From Iodobacter sp025352645 (GTDB lineage Bacteria > Pseudomonadota > Gammaproteobacteria > Burkholderiales > Chitinibacteraceae), in NCBI RefSeq assembly GCF_033446605.1, contig NZ_JAWQUO010000002.1, positions 137,951-201,950 on the forward strand: a stretch of 64,000 bases of DNA, read 5' to 3'. A program made the translations under genes and the position numbers. Positions 9,502 through 16,985 of this stretch are shown one piece after another (position 1 is the stretch's first letter; the number at the start of each line of letters is the position of its first letter). A model generated the notes under the pieces. It did not search any database. It was not told the origin of the DNA and saw only the letters and a list, made by a program, of their open reading frames with translations.

Positions 9502-9828
9502 CTAATGATCTGATTTAGGATTTTTAGCGCTAGCAGTTGGCGTTTCTGGCCCAGAACTGTCATTTAATGCAACATAAATAATAAATAGTACACTTAAACC
9601 TGTGTTTGCCATCGGTATAAGTACTGCTCCCAATCCTGCACCATAGCCTCCATCTGAGCCTGAAAATATAGCAATCCCCATTAATGGAGATAATATAATT
9701 CCATTAAAAATGAGTAGCCATATTTCAGAAGATTTATTTTTTTGTTTTTTTATGCTCCATTTGTGAATAATTAAATTAATTATAAAACCTGGAATGGTAA
9801 TCATCAACCAAGCAAATTGCATATTCAT
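9502..9828 (-). CDS. Small membrane protein (108 aa), hypothetical
   Basis: Three probable transmembrane segments (~5-22, ~38-57, ~68-91) separated by a lysine-rich loop (HKWSIKKQKNKSS), with a polar C-terminal tail. An AAGGT ribosome-binding site sits a few bases before the ATG. No family is recognised. It lies between a two-TM peptide and a desaturase remnant, in AT-rich DNA with no core genes, which suggests accessory content. Confidence 0.6.
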   Translation of the reverse strand: MNMQFAWLMITIPGFIINLIIHKWSIKKQKNKSSEIWLLIFNGIILSPLMGIAIFSGSDGGYGAGLGAVLIPMANTGLSVLFIIYVALNDSSGPETPTASAKNPKSDH

Positions 9829-9846
9829 CTTTACCTTATTCTTGAA

Positions 9847-10100
9847 TCAGTGATCATACGTCTTAATCAAGCCGATCGGGCCAGCCAAACCACAAGGTGA
9901 ACAAAGAAGTACTCCAGCCAGCGGGTGCACACATAGCTGTTGTGTAGCAGCTTTCTATGCATTCCAAGCGAGTGTCCAAGTATAGCGTAGCGGCTGTTGT
10001 GACCAAAAGCATGGACAAGGCATCAATAGAAAAAGTCAGCGCACCGCCAACCTCGGCAAGCAGAAAGTGCGTTGCAAGCCAAATCGACTTAGCTGGAGCC
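9847..10100 (-). pseudogene. Frameshifted fragment of a fatty-acid (acyl-CoA) desaturase
   Basis: On the minus strand three reading frames in succession give desaturase-like sequence. The first has WLATHFLLAEVGGALTF and LVTTAATL. After a frameshift comes ILGHSLGMHRKLLHNSYVC then TRWLEYFFVHL. After a second shift comes AGPIGLIKTYDH and a stop (9847-9849). The GHS..MHR..H segment is the first histidine box region of membrane desaturases, and AGP.GL..T.D resembles the following conserved stretch. The remaining two-thirds of the enzyme, including later histidine boxes, is absent. It is therefore a decayed, 3'-truncated remnant. The identification is by pattern memory, not a database search. Confidence 0.6.
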
Positions 10101-10239
10101 TACTTGCCCCCCTACATCTGGGTTTGTGGCGGAATCAATCAGGAAGATACTGGAGTTCAGTGTCTAAAGCCTGTTCCAGTTTTATGCCACTGAATAAGCC
10201 TTGCGGGCTAAAATAAGTGCCACCCCGCTTGATGGATGG

Positions 10240-10653
10240 TTAGCCCTGTGGGGACTTCTCACTCTTTGGCAATCTCGGATCCATATGATCCCAATGCTGA
10301 GCACTGGACACGTAGAAATCCAGTCGGGGATTAAACATCGACGCATCATCGAGCGTGCCAGCCTTAATACCGAGCACACCAGGCATCATCTCCAGCTTGG
10401 TAAAAAGCTGTGATCTGCAGCTTGGGCAGAAGCCTCGCTCAATAAAACGGCCGGAATCGCCTGTTGACCGAAAGTACTTTGGTGCGCCACTGATGGAAAC
10501 ACTGGCCTCAGCAAAAAACATTGCAGGCGTGAACGAGCCCCCCGAACTTCTCTGACAGTCCTTACAGTGGCAGTTGCCTGAGAAAGCAGGCTCTGAATCG
10601 CTTTCATACCGTACTTCGCCACAAAGGCAAGCGCCCGCATATTTTGATTTCAT
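10240..10653 (-). CDS. GFA / CENP-V family zinc protein
   Basis: A 137-aa protein of the GFA (glutathione-dependent formaldehyde-activating enzyme-like, CENP-V) family, a beta-tent fold with structural zinc. The zinc ligands are all visible: CLCG (~9-12), CHCKDC (~28-33) and CPSC (~76-79). It ends with the family-typical ..GTLDDAS segment and a C-terminal H-W-like region. Most members are of unknown substrate, so an enzymatic role in formaldehyde handling should not be assumed. It is a single gene next to the desaturase remnant and a MITE-like repeat. Confidence 0.88.
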   Translation of the reverse strand: MKSKYAGACLCGEVRYESDSEPAFSGNCHCKDCQRSSGGSFTPAMFFAEASVSISGAPKYFRSTGDSGRFIERGFCPSCRSQLFTKLEMMPGVLGIKAGTLDDASMFNPRLDFYVSSAQHWDHMDPRLPKSEKSPQG

Positions 10654-10779
10654 ATTGAGTGCTTCTTGATGGTTGAGTAATTTAATATTTTGGCCAATGA
10701 AATAATTTCTAGGGTCTGACCATATTGATTTTTAATTAATCAGTGGCAATAGGTAGGGGGATTACCATCCAAGAAATTA

Positions 10780-10983
10780 TATCGAGGTATTGCCCGCCAA
10801 GCCTTGTATATAAATTAGGGAACCTCGAAAAACCCATCTGATCTCATAATACTGCGTTGCGCATTAAAAAAATCTCCTTACATATCAAGCATATGCAGCG
10901 TCGATTTTTTTAATACGCGCCTTGTCTTATTTAGAAATATAGGTTTTTCGAGGCCCCCATTAATACAATCAAATACCTCGATA
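10780..10983. repeat. ~204-bp imperfect palindromic, MITE-like element
   Basis: Nested inverted repeats about one centre. Outer arms are TATCGAGGTATT (10780-10791) and AATACCTCGATA (10972-10983). Inner arms are CCTCGAAAAACC (10823-10834) and GGTTTTTCGAGG (10942-10953). The interior also pairs imperfectly: both halves carry GCGCATTAAAAAAATC-like sequence in opposite orientation. There is no coding capacity. It is most likely a non-autonomous mobile element or a long hairpin repeat. Confidence 0.75.
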
Positions 10984-11328
10984 GGTATGACGGGTTAGCC
11001 GAAGGCGCGCTCCAAAACAACTTCCCTTGGGGAATAAGCCCGCTCTCACAAGCTCATATCAGTTATGCGGGATTTTTAGCCAACTTTTCTAGCTTTCATT
11101 CTTACATTCATACCGCAGAACCTTTTGGCATGAATTTCTCTCATGCTATTGCTGAGAAAGGATCATTTTCGTTCATGTGCTGATTCAGGTATAAATCAGA
11201 CTGCACTCTTAACCAATAGACGATATTGTAGTTGATTCTGATTTGTATCATTAGGCAAAAATCAGAAAAGACTGGGAATACGATCGTCTGGGATGATCCG
11301 AAAAAAATTGGAAAGTCCAAAAAGAGCA
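10984..11328. other. Leader/spacer upstream of the mesX-like gene, with stem-loop candidates
   Basis: About 350 bases without a supported gene. A start-less open frame runs to about 11183 and cannot be assigned. Two inverted repeats occur: CTGATT/AATCAG around 11180-11200, and a perfect 9-bp pair TTCTGATTT (11236-11244) / AAATCAGAA (11259-11267). TGAATTTCTCTCA at 11131-11143 is a partial match to the MetR palindrome. No known riboswitch fold was recognised. Confidence 0.4.
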
Positions 11329-11341
11329 TGAAATAAATTCA
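11329..11341 (+). promoter_or_regulatory. Candidate MetR operator upstream of the mesX-like gene
   Basis: TGAAATAAATTCA is an exact TGAA-N5-TTCA palindrome, the published consensus of the LysR-type methionine regulator MetR. It lies 34 bp before the ATG of a methionine-synthase operon, which makes the match meaningful. It is closer to the start codon than usual for an activator site. No metR gene lies in the window. Confidence 0.55.
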
Positions 11342-11375
11342 GGTTTTATCTCAGAAATTAGGATACCAGATCATA

Positions 11376-12359
11376 ATGAGTAAAGAGTTTACATTTACAA
11401 TTAAGAGTATTAGTTTTGATGAGAACTATCAGCCCTCAGACAATACGCGTATCACAACTAATTTTGCGAATTTGGCTAGAGGCGAGCATCGCCAAGAGAA
11501 CCTGCGCAACACCTTAATGATGATTAATAATCGTTTCAACGACTTGGCGCATTGGGATAACCCTAAAGCCGATCGTTATGCTGTCGAACTTGAAATCATT
11601 TCAGTTGAGTTGAATATTGATGCTGAAAGCAGTAGCAAAGGTTTACCTTTAATTGAAATATTGAAAACGAATATTGTTGATCGAAAAACGAATGAACGCA
11701 TTGCCGGTATTGTAGGTAATAACTTTTCCTCTTATGTGCGAGATTATGATTTTAGCGTATTACTGTCAGAGCATAATAAGAATCAACCCCAGTTTAGCAC
11801 TCCAGAAAATTATGGTGAGCTGCATGGAAAACTCTTTAAAAGTTTCGTAAATTCTAATGCTTACAAAGATAGTTTTAATAAAAAACCTGTGATCTGCTTA
11901 AGTGTTTCAAGTAGTAGAACCTATGAACGTACTGAAAACCAGCACCCTGTATTAGGCATTGAATACATCCAAGATGAATATTCTCTAACTGATGATTATT
12001 TCAAAAAAATGGGCTTGCAGGTTCGCTATTTCATGCCTGTGAATAGTGTTGCACCGTTGGCATTTTATTTTTCGGGTGATTTGCTGGCTGATTACACGGA
12101 TCTGGAGCTTATTGGCACCATCAGTACGATGGGGGCATTCCAAAAGATTTATCGACCTGAAATTTATAATGCAAATTCTACAGCAGGAAAATTTTATCAA
12201 CCTAGTTTGAAGCATCAGGATTATTCATTAACTCGAATTGTTTATGATCGAGAAGAACGTAGCCGACTAGCGATTGAGCAAGGAAAGTTTGTTGAAGAGC
12301 AGTTCATCAAGCCATATAAAAATATTCTTGAAGAATGGGCTGCTGATTGCATTCTTTAA
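11376..12359 (+). CDS. mesX: DUF1852 protein, MesX-like partner of folate-independent methionine synthase
   Basis: A 327-aa protein without signal peptide or membrane segment. I assign it to DUF1852 from its overall sequence, for example the N-terminal KEFTFTIKSISFDENYQPSD segment and the AVELEIISVELNIDAE region. It is also placed immediately before a core-MetE gene. In described systems (the MesD/MesX family of oxygen-requiring, folate-independent methionine synthases) a DUF1852 protein is needed with the MetE-like enzyme to make methionine. The methyl source is not established there. The gap to the next gene is 22 bp, so the two are almost certainly cotranscribed. A MetR-like palindrome precedes it. 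Confidence 0.8.
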   Translation: MSKEFTFTIKSISFDENYQPSDNTRITTNFANLARGEHRQENLRNTLMMINNRFNDLAHWDNPKADRYAVELEIISVELNIDAESSSKGLPLIEILKTNIVDRKTNERIAGIVGNNFSSYVRDYDFSVLLSEHNKNQPQFSTPENYGELHGKLFKSFVNSNAYKDSFNKKPVICLSVSSSRTYERTENQHPVLGIEYIQDEYSLTDDYFKKMGLQVRYFMPVNSVAPLAFYFSGDLLADYTDLELIGTISTMGAFQKIYRPEIYNANSTAGKFYQPSLKHQDYSLTRIVYDREERSRLAIEQGKFVEEQFIKPYKNILEEWAADCIL

Positions 12360-12381
12360 TTAAAATACTGGATTATTTGCC

Positions 12382-13410
12382 ATGAAAATACTATTACCGA
12401 CTTCAACTGCTGGCAGTTTACCGAAACCCTCTTGGCTGGCCGAGCCAGAGAAACTTTGGTCACCTTGGAAATTGCAAGATCAGGAATTAATTGACGGCAA
12501 ACAAGATGCTTTACGTTTGTCACTGCAAGAACAACTACACGCTGGTATTGATATTGTTAGCGATGGTGAGCAAACGCGCCAACATTTTGTCACTACATTT
12601 ATTGAGCATCTCAGTGGTGTTGATTTTGAGAAGCGTGAGACCGTTAGAATTCGTAATCGCTATGATGCAAGCGTACCCACCGTGGTTGGTGCTGTGGCGC
12701 GACTAAAACCAGTTTTTGTTGAAGATGCCAAGTTTCTTCGTCAGCAAACCAATCAGCCGATTAAATGGGCTTTGCCTGGCCCGATGACGATGATCGATAC
12801 GCTTTATGATCGCCACTATAAAAGCCGTGAAAAATTGGCTTGGGAATTCGCTAAAATTCTTAATCAAGAGGCCCGTGAATTAGAAGCCGCTGGTGTGGAT
12901 ATTATCCAATTTGATGAGCCTGCATTTAATGTATTTTTTGATGAGGTAAATGATTGGGGTATTGCTACTTTAGAAAGAGCAATTGAAGGGCTTCAATGTG
13001 AAACTGCAGTGCATATTTGCTATGGTTACGGCATTCAAGCCAATACCGATTGGAAAAAGACTTTGGGTTCAGAGTGGCGCCAATATGAAGCCGCTTTCCC
13101 AAAACTGCAAAAATCTAATATCGATATCATCTCACTAGAATGTCAAAACTCGCATGTTCCAATGGATCTCATTGAACTCATTCGAGGGAAAAAAGTGATG
13201 GTCGGTGCGATTGATGTGGCAAGCCATACCATTGAAACGCCCGAAGAAGTCGCCGACACGCTCCGAAAAGCACTTCAGTTTGTTGATGCGGATAAGCTCT
13301 ATCCTTGCACCAACTGCGGTATGGCGCCTTTACCGCGTGAAGTCGCAAGAGGCAAGCTCAATGCTTTAACTGCTGGCGCGCAAATCGTCCGCAAAGAGCT
13401 CTCGGCCTAA
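12382..13410 (+). CDS. mesD: Core-MetE methionine synthase, MesD-like
   Basis: A 342-aa protein corresponding only to the C-terminal catalytic barrel of cobalamin-independent methionine synthase; full MetE is about 750 aa with an N-terminal folate-binding half. The zinc and homocysteine site is visible: HIC within AVHICYGYG (~213), the Glu of ISLECQNSH (~252), and Cys in YPCTNCGMAPLPREVARGKL (~309). The N-terminal LPTSTAGSLPKPSWL is typical. Lack of the folate half and the adjacent DUF1852 gene point to MesD, which transfers a methyl group from a non-folate donor in an O2-dependent way. Product assignment is by context and family knowledge. Confidence 0.85.
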   Translation: MKILLPTSTAGSLPKPSWLAEPEKLWSPWKLQDQELIDGKQDALRLSLQEQLHAGIDIVSDGEQTRQHFVTTFIEHLSGVDFEKRETVRIRNRYDASVPTVVGAVARLKPVFVEDAKFLRQQTNQPIKWALPGPMTMIDTLYDRHYKSREKLAWEFAKILNQEARELEAAGVDIIQFDEPAFNVFFDEVNDWGIATLERAIEGLQCETAVHICYGYGIQANTDWKKTLGSEWRQYEAAFPKLQKSNIDIISLECQNSHVPMDLIELIRGKKVMVGAIDVASHTIETPEEVADTLRKALQFVDADKLYPCTNCGMAPLPREVARGKLNALTAGAQIVRKELSA

Positions 13411-13590
13411 AGCATGATGCAGGGTTAGCTTTTACGCTTGGATATTTCTCATCAGGCCGGTAACCCTCATTTCAAGCAAAAATAAATATCAATTCTTATC
13501 AAAACTTATTCAGATGATCTGCCTACGCGCCTCAATAGCATGTGCTACCGCTAAATCTAAAGAAGTACGATTCAATTTAGGAACAATATA

Positions 13591-14082
13591 ATGGTTGAAG
13601 CAACGGACTTCAGAAGTGCAATGTCGTTGTTAAGCGGTGCGGTTAATGTCGTTACCACGACAGGGGCGTCTGGTCATCATGGATTCACTGCATCTGCGGT
13701 TTGTAGTGTCACGGATACACCGCCAACATTATTGGTCTGTATGAATAGAGCGGCAAGGTCACATACTCATTTTATAGAAAATAAAATTTTAACCGTGAAT
13801 GTTTTAGGTGCACATCATCAGCATATTTCCAGCGTATTTTCATCCAAATTGAGTTCAGCAGAGCGCTTTGAATATGGAAATTGGACTGAATTAAAAACGG
13901 GAGCGCCTGTTTTAGATGATGCTTTGGTGAGTTTTGATTGTCAGATTGAGCAAACTCAAGAAGTCGGTACACATACTATTTTTATTTGCCATATTGTCGC
14001 TATTCAACAAAGTCAACATGATCAGGGATTGGTTTATTTTAATCGTGCTTATCATCATGTGGGTCAGGCCGAAATCGCTTAA
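13591..14082 (+). CDS. Flavin reductase (FMN-binding split-barrel family)
   Basis: A 163-aa protein of the HpaC/RutF-like flavin reductase family. Visible signatures are FRSAMSLLSGAVNVVTT at the N-terminus, GFTASAVCSVTDTPPTLLVC (~32-51) and GLVYFNRAYHHVG near the C-terminus. It would use NAD(P)H to reduce free FMN or FAD for a partner oxygenase. It lies 180 bp after the mesD-like gene in the same orientation, possibly with its own promoter. Supplying reduced flavin to the O2-requiring MesX/MesD reaction is an attractive inference. Alternatively it serves an unlinked monooxygenase. Confidence 0.85.
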   Translation: MVEATDFRSAMSLLSGAVNVVTTTGASGHHGFTASAVCSVTDTPPTLLVCMNRAARSHTHFIENKILTVNVLGAHHQHISSVFSSKLSSAERFEYGNWTELKTGAPVLDDALVSFDCQIEQTQEVGTHTIFICHIVAIQQSQHDQGLVYFNRAYHHVGQAEIA

Positions 14083-14273
14083 ACCCAATTTTTACTTAAT
14101 AGGTAATGATCAGGAATGGTCGAGCCAGCTTCGGCCTGTTTTAAAATCGCCATAATCTGGCATTATCAATTGCCTACGGCTTTCATGTAAAAGCTACTTA
14201 AAAACTGCGATAAAATTCTACTTAAAAATGAGCTGATTTTGTGTGGGGATTACCTAAAGACCTATATAAAACC

Positions 14274-14318
14274 CATAAAAAAACCCGCAAAAGCAAAGCT
14301 TTCTGCGGGTTTTTTTTA
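14274..14318. terminator. Bidirectional terminator between the flavin reductase gene and glnA
   Basis: Stem ACCCGCA (14283-14289) / TGCGGGT (14304-14310), extended inward by AAAGC/GCTTT. It is preceded by an A-run and followed by a T-run, so it can terminate convergent transcripts from both sides. Confidence 0.9.
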
Positions 14319-14348
14319 TCTAAGCCTGCACAAAACAGGCGTCAGATA

Positions 14349-15758
14349 TTACAAGCTGTAGTACATATCGAACTCAACTGGGTGAGTGCTCATGCGGATG
14401 CGGTTTACTTCTTGCATCTTCAATTCGATATAGCTGTCGATCCAGTCATTACTGAATACGCCGCCACGAGTCAGGAACTCGCGGTCTTTATCCAGCGCGT
14501 CTAGTGCTTCATCGAGTGATGAGCAAACGGTAGGGATCAGCTTGTCTTCTTCTGGTGGCAGGTCATACAGATTTTTGTCTGCAGGATCGCCTGGGTGAAT
14601 CTTGTTTTGCACGCCATCTAGGCCAGCCATCAACAGGGCTGAGAAGCACAGGTATGGGTTAGCCAATGGATCTGGGAAACGCGCTTCAATGCGGCGGCCT
14701 TTGTCTGACGATACGTGTGGAATACGGATCGAAGCAGAGCGGTTGCGTGCAGAGTAAGCCAGTTTTACAGGGGCTTCGTAATGCGGAACCAGACGCTTGT
14801 AGCTGTTTGTGCCTGGGTTGGTGATCGCATTCAGTGCTTTTGCGTGCTTGATGATACCGCCGATGTAGAACAGGGCGAATTCGCTCAAACCTGCGTAGGC
14901 ATTACCTGCAAACAGGTTTTTGCCGTCTTTCCAAACCGATTGGTGCACGTGCATACCGCTGCCGTTATCGCCAACGATAGGCTTAGGCATAAATGTGGCA
15001 GTCTTGCCGTATTGGTCGGCTACATTGTGCACCACGTATTTCAGGATTTGAGTCCAGTCTGCGCGTTGTACCAAGGTGCTGAATTTGGTGCCGATTTCAT
15101 TCTGGCCAGCGTTCGCCACTTCGTGGTGGAACACTTCAACAGGCACGCCTAGCTCTTCCAAGATCAGTACCATAGTGGCACGGATATCTTGGTGGCTATC
15201 GACAGGAGGAACTGGGAAGTAGCCACCTTTCAGGCGTGGACGGTGGCCTTTATTGCCGCCTTCTACTTTATTTGCAGTCGCCCAAGCGCCTTCGTCGGAT
15301 TCAATTTTGTAGAAGCAGCCTGATAAATCGGAGCCAAAGCGGATGCCATCAAAAATAAAGAATTCTGGTTCAGGGCCAAAGTAAGCCGTGTCACCCAAGC
15401 CTGTGGCTTTCAGGTATTGCTCAGCGCGCTTAGCTACCGAGCGTGGATCACGGTCGTAACCCTTACCAGTATCTGGCTCTACCACGTCACATGTCATAAA
15501 CAATGTTGGTTCGTCGTAGAAAGGATCGATATTGGCGGTTGATGCGTCTGGCATCAGCAACATGTCAGATGCTTGAATGCCTTTCCAGCCAGCAATAGAA
15601 GAGCCGTCGAAAGCATGGCCCGTTGTGAACCATTCTTCGTCCACTACGTGCGAAGGAACAGTAACGTGCTGTTCTTTGCCCATAGTGTCGGTGAAACGCA
15701 AGTCAACGAATTTAAGGCCGTTTTCTTGGATAAGGTTGAGAACGTCGGCTACCGCCAT
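14349..15758 (-). CDS. glnA: Glutamine synthetase type I
   Basis: GSI-beta enzyme, 469 aa, making glutamine from glutamate, ammonia and ATP. Seen in sequence: N-terminal FVDLRFTDTMGKEQHVTV; the KPIVGDNGSGMHVHQS and NAITNPGTNSYKRL active-site motifs; and NLYDLPPEE carrying the tyrosine adenylylated by GlnE, so the enzyme is under covalent control. The ATG at 15758 (MAVADVLNL) is preferred over upstream starts because GGAGA sits just before it and the length fits. Upstream lie a sigma-54 promoter and an NtrC-like site. ntrBC is not adjacent but lies ~10 kb away. Confidence 0.97.
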   Translation of the reverse strand: MAVADVLNLIQENGLKFVDLRFTDTMGKEQHVTVPSHVVDEEWFTTGHAFDGSSIAGWKGIQASDMLLMPDASTANIDPFYDEPTLFMTCDVVEPDTGKGYDRDPRSVAKRAEQYLKATGLGDTAYFGPEPEFFIFDGIRFGSDLSGCFYKIESDEGAWATANKVEGGNKGHRPRLKGGYFPVPPVDSHQDIRATMVLILEELGVPVEVFHHEVANAGQNEIGTKFSTLVQRADWTQILKYVVHNVADQYGKTATFMPKPIVGDNGSGMHVHQSVWKDGKNLFAGNAYAGLSEFALFYIGGIIKHAKALNAITNPGTNSYKRLVPHYEAPVKLAYSARNRSASIRIPHVSSDKGRRIEARFPDPLANPYLCFSALLMAGLDGVQNKIHPGDPADKNLYDLPPEEDKLIPTVCSSLDEALDALDKDREFLTRGGVFSNDWIDSYIELKMQEVNRIRMSTHPVEFDMYYSL

Positions 15759-15834
15759 CTTGAATTCTCCAAATTTTAATTGCATGAAGGTGAAAGGACA
15801 AAGCATCTGGCTTTGCGGAATTAAGATTTCATTC

Positions 15835-15850
15835 AGCAATAACCATGCCA
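15835..15850 (-). promoter_or_regulatory. Sigma-54 promoter of glnA
   Basis: Read on the minus strand this is TGGCATGGTTATTGCT, a close match to TGGCAC-N5-TTGCW with invariant GG at -24, GC at -12 and correct spacing. It lies about 77 bp upstream of the glnA ATG. Confidence 0.8.
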
Positions 15851-15982
15851 ACATAAAGAGCGTGTGATTCTATTGTGCCATAAACCTAAGGGCTGCTGAG
15901 GTTTGATTCTGCGCAGCTGCGCTTCAAACGTCAACAAGCTGGCACTAAGCTTAAAGGCTCGCTAACCTAGGGTAATTACTTA

Positions 15983-15997
15983 TGCACCATTATGGTG
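15983..15997 (-). promoter_or_regulatory. NtrC-binding site (enhancer) upstream of glnA
   Basis: TGCACCATTATGGTG closely matches the NtrC dyad TGCACC-N5-GGTGCA, only the final two positions differing (GGTGAC). It is about 150 bp upstream of the sigma-54 promoter, a typical enhancer distance. A weaker half-site (GGTGCG, around 16025) lies about 30 bp further away, as in tandem NtrC enhancers. Confidence 0.7.
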
Positions 15998-15999
15998 AC

Positions 16000-16347
16000 T
16001 AAAATACACTGTGCGAGCTTTTTTGGTGCGGTGCTCATGGCGTTTTGTTTTAAATGCTTATTCCTAGGTCATGCAAGAAATCTGCTGTATTAATTTTTTG
16101 TTAATTAAGCGCCTGCTCATGCGATTAAACCACGGTGATTTGGTTCATTCATGGCCAGTATCGATGTTGTGCAGTGTTTAAAAAAAGATGAGCTGTAAAA
16201 CTGAGCAGGGCGCAGCAAGCAGCGCCCGTACTGAGTTTATAAAATCGTTGGAAAAAACTTTGGCGTGGTTTTGCTGTTTTTAAGAGGGGGAGCAGTGAGC
16301 TAAGGTTCATTTTTATTTGGCTAAGTCGCTTTGCTAGGGCACTACAT
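16000..16347. other. Spacer containing a REP-like half palindrome
   Basis: No supported gene. GGGCGCAGCAAGCAGCGCCC at 16208-16227 matches one arm of the perfect palindrome at 36295-36352, so it is a partial copy of that repeat family. Confidence 0.5.
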
Positions 16348-16773
16348 TTACTTAATCTGTCCCACATCTAGCCGCACAATCTGATTGTTTTCTACCTTAA
16401 AGTGCATATAGGTATTGAACTCACCCCAGCGATCCGTGTGGAAAAAACCGTAAACGCTGAACCCTTGATTATCTTCTTTATCGATACGTTTAAAGTAGCC
16501 ACGCGATTTGCCTAGTACGATATAAGCACGTAAGCGGCCAAATATTTCGCTGTCTGACCACTGAATAAAGTCCCTCTCCTTGCCTTCGTCACTGATGACG
16601 GCCTTGGGGGAGAAGAGTTTCATCCAGCTTTCGCGATCGTTATCGCTCATGGCTTTTACGGCTGATTTTACCAGTGGGTTGCTGAGTTTATCCAAGCCTT
16701 CGATGCTTTGTGCTTGGCTGAGCGGGCTGTGCACAATACTGACCAATAACAGCAAGGGCAGAGGGAGTCGCAT
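16348..16773 (-). CDS. Secreted NTF2/SnoaL-like protein, uncharacterised
   Basis: A 141-aa protein with an N-terminal signal peptide (~1-21, hydrophobic core LPLLLLVSIVHS, cleavage likely after AQA). The mature part reads like an NTF2/SnoaL cone fold: SAVKAMSDNDRESWMKLFSPKAV, then the DFIQWSDSEIF segment and alternating beta strands ending HFKVENNQIVRLDVGQ. No catalytic residues can be assigned. It would be periplasmic. It stands alone between glnA and a repeat. Confidence 0.75.
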   Translation of the reverse strand: MRLPLPLLLLVSIVHSPLSQAQSIEGLDKLSNPLVKSAVKAMSDNDRESWMKLFSPKAVISDEGKERDFIQWSDSEIFGRLRAYIVLGKSRGYFKRIDKEDNQGFSVYGFFHTDRWGEFNTYMHFKVENNQIVRLDVGQIK

Positions 16774-16837
16774 GGTGGATCCTTAGAGTGTGAGTACGCT
16801 AAAGAGCCAGCTGCTGGCGCTTTGGTGGCCATCTAAA

Positions 16838-16985
16838 TGACTGATGTTATGCAGCAAGATCAAAAAATACGCCGTTTACTAACAAAGCACGAACAGACGA
16901 TTACCTTTTTGCTTGATCCGCTTCTGTTCGTGCATTGAGTGTTTTTCGTGGACAAATAGTCTTTGTGTATAACACCCGTTCATTA
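16838..16985. repeat. MITE-like element, family A copy 1
   Basis: The left end TGACTGATGTTATGCAG and the right end (minus-strand TAATGAACGGGTGTTATACA) resemble the ends of copies at 29306-29530 and 33499-33735. Internally GCACGAACAGA (16887-16897) pairs perfectly with TCTGTTCGTGC (16923-16933), and TTTTTCGTGGAC is shared. The right end includes the stop codon of the SDR gene. Confidence 0.65.

Noticed and set aside
9957..10193. 78-codon plus-strand open frame
   Set aside because: It is antisense to the desaturase remnant, and no ribosome site or family pattern is seen.
10935..11183. Start-less open frame ending FSFMC
   Set aside because: It is open by chance across the palindrome end; no family recognised and no start codon.
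14715..15152. 145-codon plus-strand open frame inside glnA
   Set aside because: It is antisense to a highly conserved glutamine synthetase core; its composition follows the complementary codon pattern.
15874..15880. Second sigma-54 -24-like box (TGGCACA on the minus strand)
   Set aside because: The required GC at -12 is missing; the site at 15835-15850 has both elements.
16149..16367. 72-codon minus-strand open frame after the NTF2-like gene
   Set aside because: It overlaps that gene's end and crosses a REP-like arm; no protein-like features.
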